From JALORV01 sp963703945 (GTDB taxonomy: Bacteria; Pseudomonadota; Gammaproteobacteria; Burkholderiales; Burkholderiaceae_F): a stretch of DNA of 64,000 nt. The stretch covers positions 1 through 64,000 of the forward strand of contig CAVPGM010000010.1 of NCBI GenBank assembly GCA_963703945.1. Direction: 5' to 3'. The translations under genes were made by a program, and so were the position numbers. The notes beneath the pieces were generated by a model. It searched no databases, was not told the DNA's origin, and worked only from the letters and a program-made list of their open reading frames with translations. Shown piece after piece: positions 50,811 through 63,406 of the stretch (the first letter of the stretch is position 1; each line of letters begins with the position of its first letter).

Positions 50811-51150
50811 GTGTCGGGCATGAATAGCCGCCAGCGAGTGCTGGCTTTCCTTCAAGGTCAACCGGTCGATCGACTCCCCTTGATGCCGGTGGTGATGATG
50901 TTTTGTGCCGACCAGATTGGCGTCAAGCACCGACCGGATCCTGCTTGGCAACCTCAATCCCGTCTCCGACCTCCGCGACAGCACGCCTGAACGAGTAACC
51001 GCAGCTATTGCTGAGTGCCAAAGACAGGCGGGATCTCGCTACATTGTCGGAGCGGGCTGCGAAGTGCCGCGCGATACCCCGCGTGAGAATGTGCGGGCCC
51101 TAACCCCGATCTTCCAGATGGATACTTGGCTGGACCGCCAACAGTGTTGA
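50811..51150 (+). pseudogene. URO-D family methyltransferase gene with internal deletion
   Basis: A GTG at 50811 follows a perfect AGGAGGT site. The N-terminus MNSRQRVLAFLQGQPVDRL and MPVVMMFCADQIGVK is a normal URO-D/MtaA start. After about 43 residues the sequence jumps directly, in another frame, to the C-terminal part: ILLGNLNPVSDLRDSTPER, YIVGAGCEVPRDTP and RENVRALTPIFQ. About 230-250 residues of the barrel are absent, so this is a deletion derivative rather than a sequencing frameshift. The junction is near 50920-50940. The strong ribosome binding site suggests the loss is recent. Confidence 0.75.
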
Positions 51151-51468
51151 ATATGGTACTGCATGATGGCTGGGCCGGGACACGTTCCGCAGCAAGTCCG
51201 AAATTGCCATTGCGGCATAACGGGTCCCGCTACTCAATCTCCATCTCCAATCAAGAATTCGATCGCTGGTTCATATTGGAAGAACACCGTGCCGCCGTGG
51301 GCCTCTCCTTTGAACACATCCAGTTGCATGTGTTGAGGGCGTTCAGAAACGGCGGCGCGGGGATAGTCGCGGCGGTCTAAATTGGCGGCGCACATTTGTG
51401 CATCCCTGGAAGGGGAGAAGATGGGGCTTTAGCCCCCATCTTCTTCAACTTCGCAGGGAGGCCGAGGA
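51151..51468. other. Intergenic region before the IS21 element
   Basis: No recognised gene. A short open frame to 51380 shows no family features. The right part contains the hairpin at 51416-51444 and probably the left end of the IS21 element. Confidence 0.35.
51416..51444. repeat. Perfect 11-base hairpin upstream of istA
   Basis: AGAAGATGGGG pairs exactly with CCCCATCTTCT across a seven-base loop (CTTTAGC). It stands about 25 bases before the istA start, so it may be part of the IS end, shield istA from read-through, or act as a terminator for the upstream cluster. No T-run follows. Confidence 0.6.
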
Positions 51469-52968
51469 GTGCGCAGCGACATGGAATTTTGGACCGAAGT
51501 CCGCCGTCGAGTGCTGACGGGCCAGTTGAGCCAGCGGGCCGCCTGCCGGGAATACGCGTTGGGTTGGTGGACACTGAAGAAGATTCTGGCCCATGACCAG
51601 CCGCCCGGCTATCGGCGGAAGGAGCCGAGGCCCAGGCCCAAGCTCTCGGCGTTTCTGCCGATCATTGAGCAGATCCTTCGCGACGATAAGTCGGCGCCGA
51701 AGAAGCAGCGTCATACGGCCAAGCGGATTTGGGAGCGGCTCCGCGACGAGCACGGCTTCGACGGCTGTTACACGATCGTCAAAGACGTGGTGCGCGAGTG
51801 GAAGCAGTCGCAGCGGGAAGTGTTCTTGCCGCTGGTGCATCCGCCGGGCGAGGCTCAGGTCGATTTCGGCGAGGCGACCGTCAAGCTGGCCGGCGAACCG
51901 ACGAAGGTGGCCCTGTTCGTGATGACGCTGCCTTACTCGGGGGCGATTTTCATCCAAGTCTTTCCCCGCGAATGCACGGAGACCTTCTTGGAAGGCCATC
52001 GCCTGGCCTTCGAATACTTCGGCGGCGTGCCCCGGCGGATCAGCTACGATAACTCGGCGATCGCGGTGATTGAAGTGCTTTCAGGCCGCGAGCGGAAGCT
52101 GACCCGCGAGTTTTTGCGGCTGGAAAGCCATTATCTGTTCCAGCATCACTTCTGCCTGGTGCGACGCGCGAACGAGAAGGGGCACGTCGAACGGCTGCTG
52201 GGTTCTGCCCGGCAGAACTTCCTGGTTCCGGTGCCGGAGGTGGCTACGCTCGCGGCGCTGAACGTGATGCTCGTCGAGCGCTGCCGGGATGACTTGACGC
52301 ATCGCACGCGCGGCAAGAGCGGCACGAAGGAAGAACTTCTGCTGGAGGACCGGGCCGCTTTTCTCCCCTTACCCGAGCAGCCGTTCGAGGCACGACGGAT
52401 CGGCCAGGTGCGGCCGATAGCGAGTCGCTGGTGCGATTCGACACCAACAGCTACAGCGTGCCGGTGAAGTACGCCCATCGCCAGATCACGGTGGTCGCCA
52501 CGGTGGATGAAGTAGGCTCGTTTACGATGACCGGTTGGTGGCCCGCCATCCGCGAAGTTGGCGAAAAGAGCAGTATCTTTACAACCCGATTCACTATCTG
52601 GCCCTGCTGGAGCGGAAGCCGGGCGGCTTCGACCACGCCAAGCCGCTGGAGCACTGGCAACTGCCCGCGTGCTTCGCCTTGTTGCGGCGGCGGCTGGAAG
52701 CGGCCGACAGGCGGCACGGCACTCGGCGAGTTCATTCGCGTGCTGCGACTGTTGGAGCGGTACACGCCGCGGCAATTGAGTGACGCCGTCGAGTATGCCC
52801 TGGACATCGACGTCCTGGATCCTGACAGCATCCGTGTGATCGTGGAGCACCGCGGCGAGCGACCGGCCGAATTCTTCTCGCTCGACGGCCGGCCTCACTT
52901 GCGGCTGGTCCGCGTCGAGACGACGAGTTTCGGCCTATCAGGCCTTGCTCGCGGAGGTGGCGCCATGA
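51469..52968 (+). pseudogene. istA: IS21-family transposase IstA, frameshifted
   Basis: Starts at GTG 51469 or ATG 51481 (MEFWTEVRRRVLTGQLSQR). The N-terminal helix-turn-helix is SQRAACREYALGWWTLKKI; the integrase core has EAQVDFGEATV (Asp), PRRISYDNSAIAV (Asp) and RRANEKGHVERLLGSA (Glu). The frame breaks near 52410, again around 52540 and 52725, and finally near 52935; readable pieces are FDTNSYSVPVKYAHRQITV, YNPIHYLALLERKPGGFDH and AYQALLAEVAP ending with TGA at 52966. The stop overlaps the istB start in ATGA, as is normal for IS21. Confidence 0.88.
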
Positions 52969-53783
52969 GCCGACGACCAAGAGCACGGTGCTGCTGAAGC
53001 ACCACCTGAAGCAGTTGCGGCTGCCCACCATGCACGCCGAGTGCGAGAAGATCGCGGCCCGCGCCGCCAGCGACAATGTCGATCACCTCGGCTTTCTGTT
53101 GCAACTGACCGAATTGGAGCTGATCGACCGCGAGCGGCAGTCGGCCGAGCGGCGCTTGAAGGCCGCCCGCTTCCCCAGCCACAAGACACTCGATGAGCTT
53201 CGACTTCCGGGCCCGGCCCAGCGTCAACAAGCCGCTCGTGTTGGAACTGATCCAGGGTGATTACCTCGACCAGCGGGAGAATATCCTCTTGGTCGGTCCC
53301 AGCGGAACCGGCAAGACGCATCTGGCGACCGGCCTGGCCATCGCCGCCTGCGGCCAAGGCAAGCGGGTCCGCTTCTTCCGCGTGACGGAACTGATCACGC
53401 TGCTGTTGGAGGCCCGGGAAGAACGTCAACTCTTGCGACTGCGCGGCCAACTTGCCAAGCTGGATCTGTTGGTCCTCGATGAGCTGGGCTACGTGCCGGC
53501 CAGCAAGGCTGGCGCGGAGCTGCTGTTCGACGTGATCGCCACGGCCTACGAGCGGCACAGCCTGATCGTGACCACCAATCTGCCGTTCGAAAACTGGACC
53601 GAGGTGCTGGGCAGCGAGCGGCTGACCGGGGCGGCCCTCGATCGGCTCACGCACCGTTGCCACATCCTGGAAACCACGGGCGAGAGCTACCGCCTGCCGA
53701 AGCCAAACAGCGGCGACACACACGCCGCCAAGGCTGAGCCGCGATTCCAGCCCACTTCCGCGACCATCAAGACTTTCGATTAG
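52965..53783 (+). CDS. istB: IS21-family helper ATPase IstB, frameshifted
   Basis: The ATG at 52965 overlaps the istA stop. Two frame changes (near 52975 and 53195) cancel, so the overall length fits 272 codons. Motifs: LLKHHLKQLRLPTMHAECE, DFRARPSVNKPLVLELIQG, Walker A VGPSGTGKTHLATGLAI, Walker B LLVLDELGYVPASKAGAEL, and sensor LIVTTNLPFENWTEVLGSE. IstB is an AAA+ ATPase that binds DNA and helps IstA choose and cut its target. The region to 51469 together forms one IS21 element whose exact ends I could not place. Confidence 0.9.
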
Positions 53784-54737
53784 GAGAACTTCAACAACCC
53801 AGCGCCGCTCTTTTCGGCCGCCCCGCGCCGCTGTTTTGAACCGCCGTCAACAATCGTTGCTCTGACATTAGGCGACAGCAACGGCCAGTTATGGACCACG
53901 AAGGACAGTTCGCTGTTGGGCGAAAATGCGCGCTTTTTTGCGCCGCCAGTTTCTGGATGCTCGATTTTTCCCGACGATTCTTCAGATGGTTCGAGTCCTA
54001 CCGGGGGAGCTAGCTGGTCAACCGCGCAATGCAGCGCGTGCCCGCTCCACCTGACGATTGTCCTTGTCGGCGGAGCTCCGCATTTTGAACATGTTCAATG
54101 CCAACGTCGGATTGCACAACGCAATGAAACGTGGTAATAGTCCTCCAACACGGCCGAACTAAACTTATAGTTGTGTCGATCATTGCCCTTGAGGAAAATC
54201 AACAATCTGGCGGCGTCCATCAGTTGTTCCGCCGCGGCCTCGGGGTGATTCGAGCCGTTCAACGAGGCGAGTGCTACTGGTCTGGTTTATGAGGACCAGT
54301 TCCTCTCCCCAAAGGTTAAACCGATCCTGGAGCCACTTGGGCAACCACATGTTCCGATGTGCGGTTCTATTCGGTCGACTTGGTCGTGCAGATAGAGCAC
54401 ACGTCCGTTTCGTACGGATGCTCCAGCACCGATTTCAAATACTCGGCTGGGTTCGATATCACGCCCTACCTCCGACAGATTGTCCAAGTGTCCAAGCTGG
54501 TGTCGCCGACACCATTTCGGGACTTTCTAGGACAATTGTGGGCCATTTGCGATCCGCAGTAAGACGAGCGGATTGAGCTGCAAAACAAATGGTTTTCGCG
54601 ATTTTTCGACGATTGGTCGGCGGGGCCAAGAAAGGTTATGTTACCAGTTTCCGGCCGATCTGCCAGATGAGGGCGTGTGTCCGCCATTTTCAGGGTGACT
54701 CGCGTGCAGGATGTCAGGCTGGAAAGCCTAACTTACG
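53784..54737. other. Gene-poor region right of the IS21 element
   Basis: Nearly 1 kb without a supported gene. Open frames here lack family features. It has lower GC than the following region. A tRNA-like T-loop sequence (GGTTCGAGTCC near 53978) was checked and not accepted as a tRNA. Confidence 0.4.
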
Positions 54738-55337
54738 ATGCGCCGCAAGATCCAGATCGCTGCGTCGGTGTGCTGCTTTGCAGTGTGTGCGGCGCTGGTC
54801 GCACTGTGGGTGCGGAGTTACTACTGTGCGGACCGCATTCTGGGTACGCTTTGGGGGCCGCAGCAGTTTGTCGTTGGGGCAAAGCAAGGTCGGCTGACGG
54901 GCGTCTTGTTCGATTGGCCGCGGACGCCGTTATGCACGCCTGGTGTGTTCAGTTATGCGGTCGGCGACGAGCTGTCGTTTCCGATTGGCGACGCGCGGCA
55001 GTACGATGCGGCGCTCGGATTTGGCTTGCTGCGGCAGCCGCAGTACATGGTTGGGCGGTCGACGTTTGAGACGCCTACGGGCGGGACGATTTATATCTCT
55101 GGAGCGTCGTCGGCGACGCTCGAAGGTTGGGGCGTGAGTGTGCCGTTTTGGTTCCTGGTGCTATCGACCGGGGGGATGGGTATTGCGCTAAGCCGCGAGC
55201 GGCCGTGGCGGTTTAGCATTCGCGGGCTCTTCATTGCGGTGACAGTGATTGCGGTTGTGCTCGGGTTGGTCGTGGCGGTCGACAAACCGCCGAAGAACTG
55301 GCAGCTGGATGAGCCGGTGCCGCTGGATGATTTGTAG
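54738..55337 (+). CDS. Planctomycete membrane protein of unknown function
   Basis: An intact 199-residue protein. One N-terminal helix (IQIAASVCCFAVCAALVAL), a middle extracellular-type region (IYISGASSATLEGWGVSVP), a second helix (FWFLVLSTGGMGIAL) and a third (FSIRGLFIAVTVIAVVLGL). The motif RFSIRGLFIAVTVIAVVLG is widespread in small planctomycete membrane proteins and is lineage specific. It has no known function. It is the only unbroken gene between 53.8 and 64 kb. Confidence 0.7.
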   Translation: MRRKIQIAASVCCFAVCAALVALWVRSYYCADRILGTLWGPQQFVVGAKQGRLTGVLFDWPRTPLCTPGVFSYAVGDELSFPIGDARQYDAALGFGLLRQPQYMVGRSTFETPTGGTIYISGASSATLEGWGVSVPFWFLVLSTGGMGIALSRERPWRFSIRGLFIAVTVIAVVLGLVVAVDKPPKNWQLDEPVPLDDL

Positions 55338-55464
55338 GCGGGATTAGAGCGAGGCTAGGATTCCGATTTCTGGCCTGATATATTGACGCCATGTTGCAGG
55401 CGCGCCGACGGGCTGTTAGTCCGCGGCTATTTTCTTGCCAAGGTTTTTTGCGCGAGGTGCTGCC

Positions 55465-56335
55465 ATGCCGAGAATGGTTCGAGGGGGTCTCATTCAAGCC
55501 ACATTGTGCGAGCCGGCGACGTCGCCGGTCGAGAAGATCAAGAAGGCGATGATCGACAAGCACGTGGCGATGGTCGGCCAGGCCGCCGAGAAAGGCGTCG
55601 AGGTCATCTGCCTGCAGGAGCTGTTCTACGGTCCGTACTTTTGCGCCGAGCAGCAGATCAAGTGGTACGACCTCACCGAGAAGATTCCCGGCCCGACGAC
55701 GAAGCTGTTCCAGGACATCGCCAAGAAGCACAAGATGGTGATCGTGCTGCCGATGTACGAGGAGGATTTGCCGGGCGTGTACTACAACTCGGCGGCGGTG
55801 ATCGACGCGGGCGGCGAGTACCTCGGCAAGTTCCGCAAGATTCACATCCCGCACTGCAACCCGGGCTTCTGGGAGAAGTTCTACTTCCGGCCGGGCAACC
55901 TCGGCTACCCGGTGTTCGATACGAAGATCGGCAAGGTCGGCGTCTACATTTGCTACGACCGGCACTTCCCGGACGGTGCGCGGTGCCTGGGGCTCAACGG
56001 CGCGGAGATCGTGTTCAATCCGTCGGCGACGGTGGCCGGGCTCAGCGAGTACCTGTGGAAGCTGGAGCAGCCGGCGCACGCGGTGGCGAACCAGTATTTC
56101 GTCGGCGCGATCAATCGGCCGGGCTGGGAAGAGCCGTGGCGGATCGGCGAGTTCTACGGGCAGAGTTATTTCTGTCGACCCGCGCGGGCAGTTCATCGCC
56201 CAATCGACGAAGCGGACGGAGGACGACATCGTCGTGGCCGACATGGATTTCGACATGATCCGCGAAGTGCGGAACACGTGGCAATTCTTCCGCGATCGCC
56301 GGCCGGAGACGTACGGGGCGATTACGGCACTGTGA
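55465..56335 (+). CDS. Carbon-nitrogen hydrolase: beta-ureidopropionase / N-carbamoyl amidase-like, frameshifted
   Basis: A nitrilase-superfamily amidase of about 290 residues starting MPRMVRGGLIQATLCEP at 55465. Catalytic triad: Glu in ICLQELFYGPYF, Lys in KFRKIHIPHCNPGFW and Cys in VGVYICYDRHFPDGARC. The only break is one extra base near 56167; the end then reads DPRGQFIAQSTKRTEDD and terminates at 56335. The substrate pocket sequence YRHFPDGARCLGLNGAEI is typical of N-carbamoyl-beta-alanine or N-carbamoylputrescine amidases. Given the NCS1 transporter, aminotransferase and preA nearby, hydrolysis of N-carbamoyl-beta-alanine to beta-alanine, CO2 and ammonia is most likely. Confidence 0.88.
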
Positions 56336-56346
56336 CAAGTCCTTTT

Positions 56347-56442
56347 GACAGGATTTACAGGATCGGCGGGATTAGGTTTCAGATTGGTCGGTGATCTGCT
56401 CCGTACTTGATTCTTCATCCTGTAAATCCTGTTGATCCTGTC
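56347..56442. repeat. Inverted repeat of the ATCCTGTAAATCCTGT family
   Basis: GACAGGATTTACAGGAT at 56347-56363 faces ATCCTGTAAATCCTGT at 56417-56432, an exact 16-base inverted match, followed by a further TGATCCTGTC unit to 56442. It lies between the 3' ends of convergent genes. Related units occur at 63385-63400 and 63825-63850. This is a dispersed intergenic repeat; a terminator role is possible. Confidence 0.75.
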
Positions 56443-57067
56443 TAAATCCTTTTCAACAGGTAGCTCGCGATTCGTGGCCCACGCGCCGACGAGTGCCGCC
56501 GAGGACGCTGCCGGCGATCACGTCGCCGACGAAGTGGTAGTTCATCGCGACCAGCGCGACGCAGCATCGGCACGGCGAGGATCGCGTAGAGCCAGCGGCC
56601 GCGGGGCATCGCGAGCCAGAAGACGGTGAAGAAGCCGAGGATGCGGGCGGCGTGGCCGGAGGGGAAGCTGCCGATGTCGTCGCCGACTTCGAACGGGTGG
56701 AAGCCGTAGGCGCCGGTGCCGATGAGCGACGGGTTGTTGTTGTGCCAGGTCTCGGGCCAGTAGCGGCCGCACAGGTCGCCGAGCGATTCGCGGAATTGGT
56801 CGGCGACGATCAGGCTGACGCAGGCCACGAACAGCGCGTGCTGCCAACGTCGCCACGGGCCCAAACGCACGGCGCAACGCGAGCAGCACGAGCACGAGCG
56901 GCGACCAGCTTTGCACGAGCGGCGGCGGCTCGGTCAGCCAGCGGAATTCTTCGACCTTGGCGATTTCGTGGTCGTGGACGAAGAACGCGACGGGGCGGTC
57001 GACGAAGTAGTAGCAGATGACGACCGCGAACGACGCAAGCGGCGAGGGCGATGAGCGAGCGGTGCAA
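56442..57067 (-). CDS. PAP2-family phosphatase, frameshifted
   Basis: An integral membrane phosphatase of roughly 205 residues. The start is near 57067 (TTG); an extra base near 57030 shifts LHRSLIALAACV into FAVVICYYFVDRPVAFFVH. The core reads SLIVADQFRESLGDLCGRY, PFEVGDDIGSFPSGHAARI (PSGH motif, general acid His) and, after further shifts near 56545, MNYHFVGDVIAGSVLGG, with the second catalytic His (NYHFVGD). The KxxxxxxRP motif should be before it. PAP2 enzymes remove phosphate from lipids or undecaprenyl pyrophosphate. It is convergent with the amidase gene; the exact C-terminus is uncertain. Confidence 0.75.
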
Positions 57068-57107
57068 GAGAGTGACGATAGTCCGTCACAAGTTCACCGC
57101 TTGCGGT

Positions 57108-57726
57108 CTAGCCGTCCGGGTTGTCGAGCAATTCTTGCAGTCGCGCGGCGAGTTCGGCCGGCAAGCGGGCGAGCCAGGAGTCGATCGACGATGCCGACTT
57201 CGATCATGTCGCGCAGATGGGTGCGATCTTTGTCGCGGAACGACGTGAGCTTCATCACGACGAGCGGTTCGAGGGCCAACAGCTTGTGCGACTCGTGCTC
57301 GTCGGTTGCTGCGAGAGTCTGGCGCCGGAGCGGAGTACGCTTGTTGCACCTTCTCGCCGGCGAACAGCAGGTGGACTGCATCGCGCGGCCGGCCGTTGGG
57401 GCCGTCCAGGAACATGTGGACGTCCATCAATTCGTAATGACGAAAGCCGGCCCCTTCCAGGGCCGCCTTGACGCGCGTGCGAAGTCGGCGCGGTTGACCA
57501 TGATGTCGACATCGACCGTGTTGCTTGCCGCACCCGGGATCGACCTTCGACACCCACGCCGCGACGGCGTTGCCGCCGATGACGGCGTAGGGAACACCAG
57601 CGACTCTCCAGTGCGCGCGGTCGCACGTCGCAATCGATCGCGCACTTTCTCCACGGCCAAGACCATCCTTTCGAGCACGTCTTCGCTCAAGGGGACGACA
57701 GTCGGTGGATGTTCGCCGATGCTCAT
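57108..57726 (-). CDS. Nucleotidyltransferase-fold protein, frameshifted
   Basis: Begins MSIGEHPPTVVPLSEDVLE at 57726. After an extra base near 57605 the correct frame gives AGVPYAVIGGNAVAAWVSK, then after another shift NTVDVDIMVNRADF: the GG...DxD pattern of nucleotidyltransferases of the AbiEii/MNT type. Later pieces are FMDVHMFLDGP, GRPRDAVHLLFAGEKV and, in another frame, ALEPLVVMKLTSFRDKDRTHLRD with the C-terminal helices. It ends LLDNPDG with TAG at 57108. Such proteins add nucleotides to RNA or proteins, often in toxin-antitoxin pairs, but no partner gene is visible. Confidence 0.7.
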
Positions 57727-57750
57727 CGCCGATGCTCCGGTGCGTACTGC

Positions 57751-59289
<1,539 letters not shown>

Positions 59290-59422
59290 GCGATCGTCCT
59301 TTGGCGTTCGTCAGAAGACCAATGGCAATTCGCAAAAGACGTGTGCCGCCGCACGTCATTGGCCTCAAGTAAAGCCAGCCGGCGAATGCGGTCAACGGGA
59401 ATCGGCGAGGATCGTCGGCGGA

Positions 59423-60734
59423 TTAGTTTTGCTTCAAGAATGACGCGACCTCGTCCGCCAAGCGAGGAGCAAGCGGCAGAGAGGGGTCCGAATACGCGGC
59501 TGCCTGGCCCGCCAATGTCGCCGTGGGTGCCGTTTTTAAGACGTGGTTCATGTTTTCGATCGCAACCAGTCGTGCGTTCTTGTTGTTCGACACGAGCAGC
59601 TTTGCGTCGTCGAGCGAGACTTGCAGGTCGGTCGTGCCTTGCACCACGAGGATAGGAATCTTCAATTCGGCGATTTCTTTGGCCGGGTTGTACTTGAGCC
59701 AGGTCATTAGAAATGGCTGCACGCTTGGGCGAAAGAGAGTCGTGAGTTCAGCAGGGACGTCGTCGACCTTTCTGCCCGCGACCAGCTCATCGATGATGCG
59801 ATTTGACTTGTCGCGGAGCTCTGGTGGCAGATTGCGCTGCAGCTGATCGCGGAGCAATGTCGCGAGCTCACGGCCCGTGCCGGCGATCGACACCAGGGCG
59901 TCGATCGGCTCTCGCTTGGCGTTAAGTATCCCAATCAACGACCCTTCGCTGTGACCAACAATCACGATCTTGCTGAACCGACGGTCGCCGCGGAGCTGCT
60001 TGATCCAGGCGGTCGCGTCGTCGACGTAGTTCTCGAACCGCAGCTTCTCCTCTTCCGCGCCCGCGGCGGCACTTTTGCCGATGCCCCGTTTGTCGTAACG
60101 GAGGGTGGCCACGCCTTGTGCTACAAGCGCCTTGCCGAGCAGCTTCAAGCTGTCATTTTTCATAAACGGTTGATTGCCGTCTCGGTCGTCGGCCCGGAGC
60201 CGGATATGAAAAGTGCGATCGGCCAGGGGCCGTTGCCGGTCGGCAGTTCTAGCGTGCCGTACAGTGTGCCGGTCGCTGTTTTCAGTTGCACATCGGCGCC
60301 TTCCTTGCCGGCCGAATCTGGAGTTTTGGACGGCAACAAGAAGAGTCCGCCAATTTTTTGCTGGTTGTCGAACGAGATTCGAACGACGATAGTGGATTTC
60401 TCGAAGGCACACGGCGTATCGACGACGTCCCACTTGTCGACATGAGTGGCTCGGCCGGGCTCAAACTTTTGAAATTTTCCGTTCGTCGCTACCGTCGATT
60501 CCCAAACAGTCTGCAGCGTTTTGGCTGGAAGGGCCTTCTGCATCGTCGCGTCGAATCGCTTTTCAGCATCTTCAAATTTTCCCTGTCTGCAGCAAGGATA
60601 TGAACTGGCTGCGCCGCGACGGTCGGGTCAGCAGCTGGGCCGGCTGATGGCGGTGCGGCCGGCACCGCGATGAATGTAAACAGCGATGTGGCAACGCTCA
60701 GGACGCTGAGGCCAAGAATTGGGGAATTATTCAT
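59423..60734 (-). CDS. Exported alpha/beta hydrolase with DUF3887-like N-terminus, frameshifted
   Basis: Starts MNNSPILGLSVLSVATSLF at 60734 with a signal peptide; the ATG overlaps the stop of the SdpI-like gene (ATGA). After a frame change near 60555 comes TMQKALPAKTLQTVWEST, a DUF3887-type domain that often precedes hydrolases. Another shift near 60165 leads into the catalytic domain: GVATLRYDKRGIGKSAA, VIVGHSEGSLIGIL (nucleophile Ser in GHSEG), VVQGTTDLQVSLDDA (Asp) and ENMNHVLKTA (His). It ends RLADEVASFLKQN at 59423. The substrate is unknown; serine esterase chemistry is expected. Confidence 0.82.
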
Positions 60735-61449
60735 GACATTTTGCAATAAATGAGGGAGTATTCGTTGCTCGGCGAGGTGCCGGCCGGCGGCGTGCGATCC
60801 GGATCGTTGCGGTAGACCAGGTACGAGTAGACGATCATCCAGACGAGGCACAGCACGTCGATCGACGAGCATGGCGATGAGTGTCCAAGTCGTTTGAAAC
60901 AGCGCCACCGGGAAAAACAGCGCGCCCATCAGCATGAACAGCCAGCCGGCGAGTCGATGGGTTTTGTCCCAGGACAGTTTGCTCGACAAGCGTCCACGGC
61001 GTGCGCACGCCGACGAACCAGTTGGGCCGGATCTTGCCGAGGAAATTGCCCAGCACGATGAACAGCACGCCGACCATCGGCAGAATGACCGTCGTCATGT
61101 TGAACGGCATGTCCGAAGGCATTGACCAACGTCGACGGCGTAGATCGCCGCCATGAAGACGACGATCGCGATGCGAATGACGTCGTACGCTCTTGGCAAA
61201 GTTCTGGTAGTTCGCTTCGTCCGGGATCGATGAGCGGCAGCACAAGCATCAGGAGATAGATCCCGAGCACCGTCAGCGGCAACGAACAACAGTCCCATCG
61301 AACTTGTTGCCCCAGCCGTCGACTTCGCCGCGGATGTTCCAATGCATGGGCATGCGATCGGGCAATTGCGGCCAGGCCCAGGCGGCTGCGGCGAACATCG
61401 CGACAATCAGCAACAGTTGCGGTAATTCGGTACGCCAGGAGAATTTCAT
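60731..61449 (-). CDS. SdpI/DUF1648-family membrane protein, frameshifted
   Basis: The ATG at 61449 overlaps the stop of the regulator gene (ATGA) and gives MKFSWRTELPQLLLIVAMF and PQLPDRMPMHWNIRGEVDG, the DUF1648 signature. Several frame changes follow; readable pieces are VIRIAIVVFMAAIYAV, MPFNMTTVILPMVGVLFIV, GKIRPNWFVGVRTPWTL (SdpI motif) and HRLAGWLFMLMGALFFPVA. The corrected end is NEYSLIYCKMS with TGA at 60731. SdpI is an immunity protein and signal transducer in Bacillus, sequestering SdpR when the toxin binds. No SdpC toxin gene is nearby, so here it may regulate envelope stress. Confidence 0.83.
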
Positions 61450-61731
61450 GACTTGCTCCTTTTCGGCGGTTTGCCGACGTCGAAGCAGATCCATGACGGC
61501 CGCCGATCGTCTGCTCGACGACCGACACGTTGAGACTGTAGCGATGCTCGTGCCGTTTTTCTCGGCCACGATCAGGCCGGCGTTCTTCAGGATGTTGAAG
61601 TGGCCGGAGAGCGTGGACCGCGCCAGCGGGAACCGCTCGGCGATTTCGCCGGCCGTCATCGCGCGCTTGCGCAGCAGCCGGAGGATTTCGCGGCGGGTCG
61701 GATCGCTGAGGGCTTGAAAGACGGCGTTCAT
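61446..61731 (-). CDS. ArsR-type autorepressor, SdpR family, frameshifted
   Basis: Starts MNAVFQALSDPTRREILRL at 61731 and continues MTAGEIAERFPLARSTLSG and HFNILKNAGLIVAEKNGTS, the winged helix-turn-helix of SdpR autorepressors. Three small frame changes occur in the last 130 bases; the corrected end is VSVVEQTIG, MDLLRR and GKPPKRSKS with TGA at 61446, whose overlap with the sdpI ATG supports that frame. Net length is one base over a multiple of three. The protein should repress its own operon by binding the palindrome directly upstream (61738-61765). The operon continues into sdpI and the alpha/beta hydrolase by ATGA overlaps. Confidence 0.87.
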
Positions 61732-61737
61732 GGCATA

Positions 61738-61765
61738 ATTTCGGTATTTCGCTAACTACCGAAAT
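61738..61765 (-). promoter_or_regulatory. Operator palindrome of the sdpR autorepressor
   Basis: ATTTCGGTA and TACCGAAAT are exact inverted arms of nine bases with a ten-base spacer. The site begins seven bases upstream of the sdpR start codon, covering the expected promoter and leader. Position and symmetry are those of an ArsR/SdpR dimer site, so self-repression is likely. Confidence 0.75.
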
Positions 61766-61987
61766 AGTATCCCGGGACGCCGAGGCGGTCAAGACGGCCC
61801 GCAAGTTCAGCGAGCGGCGCGCAGTTCGCGCGAGACCGCTGACCGCTCGTGCGAAGCGCCTAATCACAGTTCGGCCGCTGAAATTGAGCGCTGGATGGAC
61901 CGCCAGCGGCGTAGCGGTGTTCCGCGACGGCATTGTAAAATCGGGGTTTCGCTCATGCTTTTCCTGTCCCACGTCAGGAGTCTTCAC

Positions 61988-63350
<1,363 letters not shown>

Positions 63351-63406
63351 ACTTGACTAACCACAAAGGCACAAGGATAACGAAGGATCGGCAGGATTTG
63401 CTGGCG

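Noticed and set aside
53940..54020. tRNA-like 3' end (GGTTCGAGTCC followed by CGGGGGAGC)
   Set aside because: The T-stem does not pair and no matching 5' acceptor strand or anticodon arm lies upstream.
59423..60734. Reading the alpha/beta hydrolase as two separate genes
   Set aside because: The N-terminal DUF3887-like part and the catalytic part form one known architecture and the break is a single base change.
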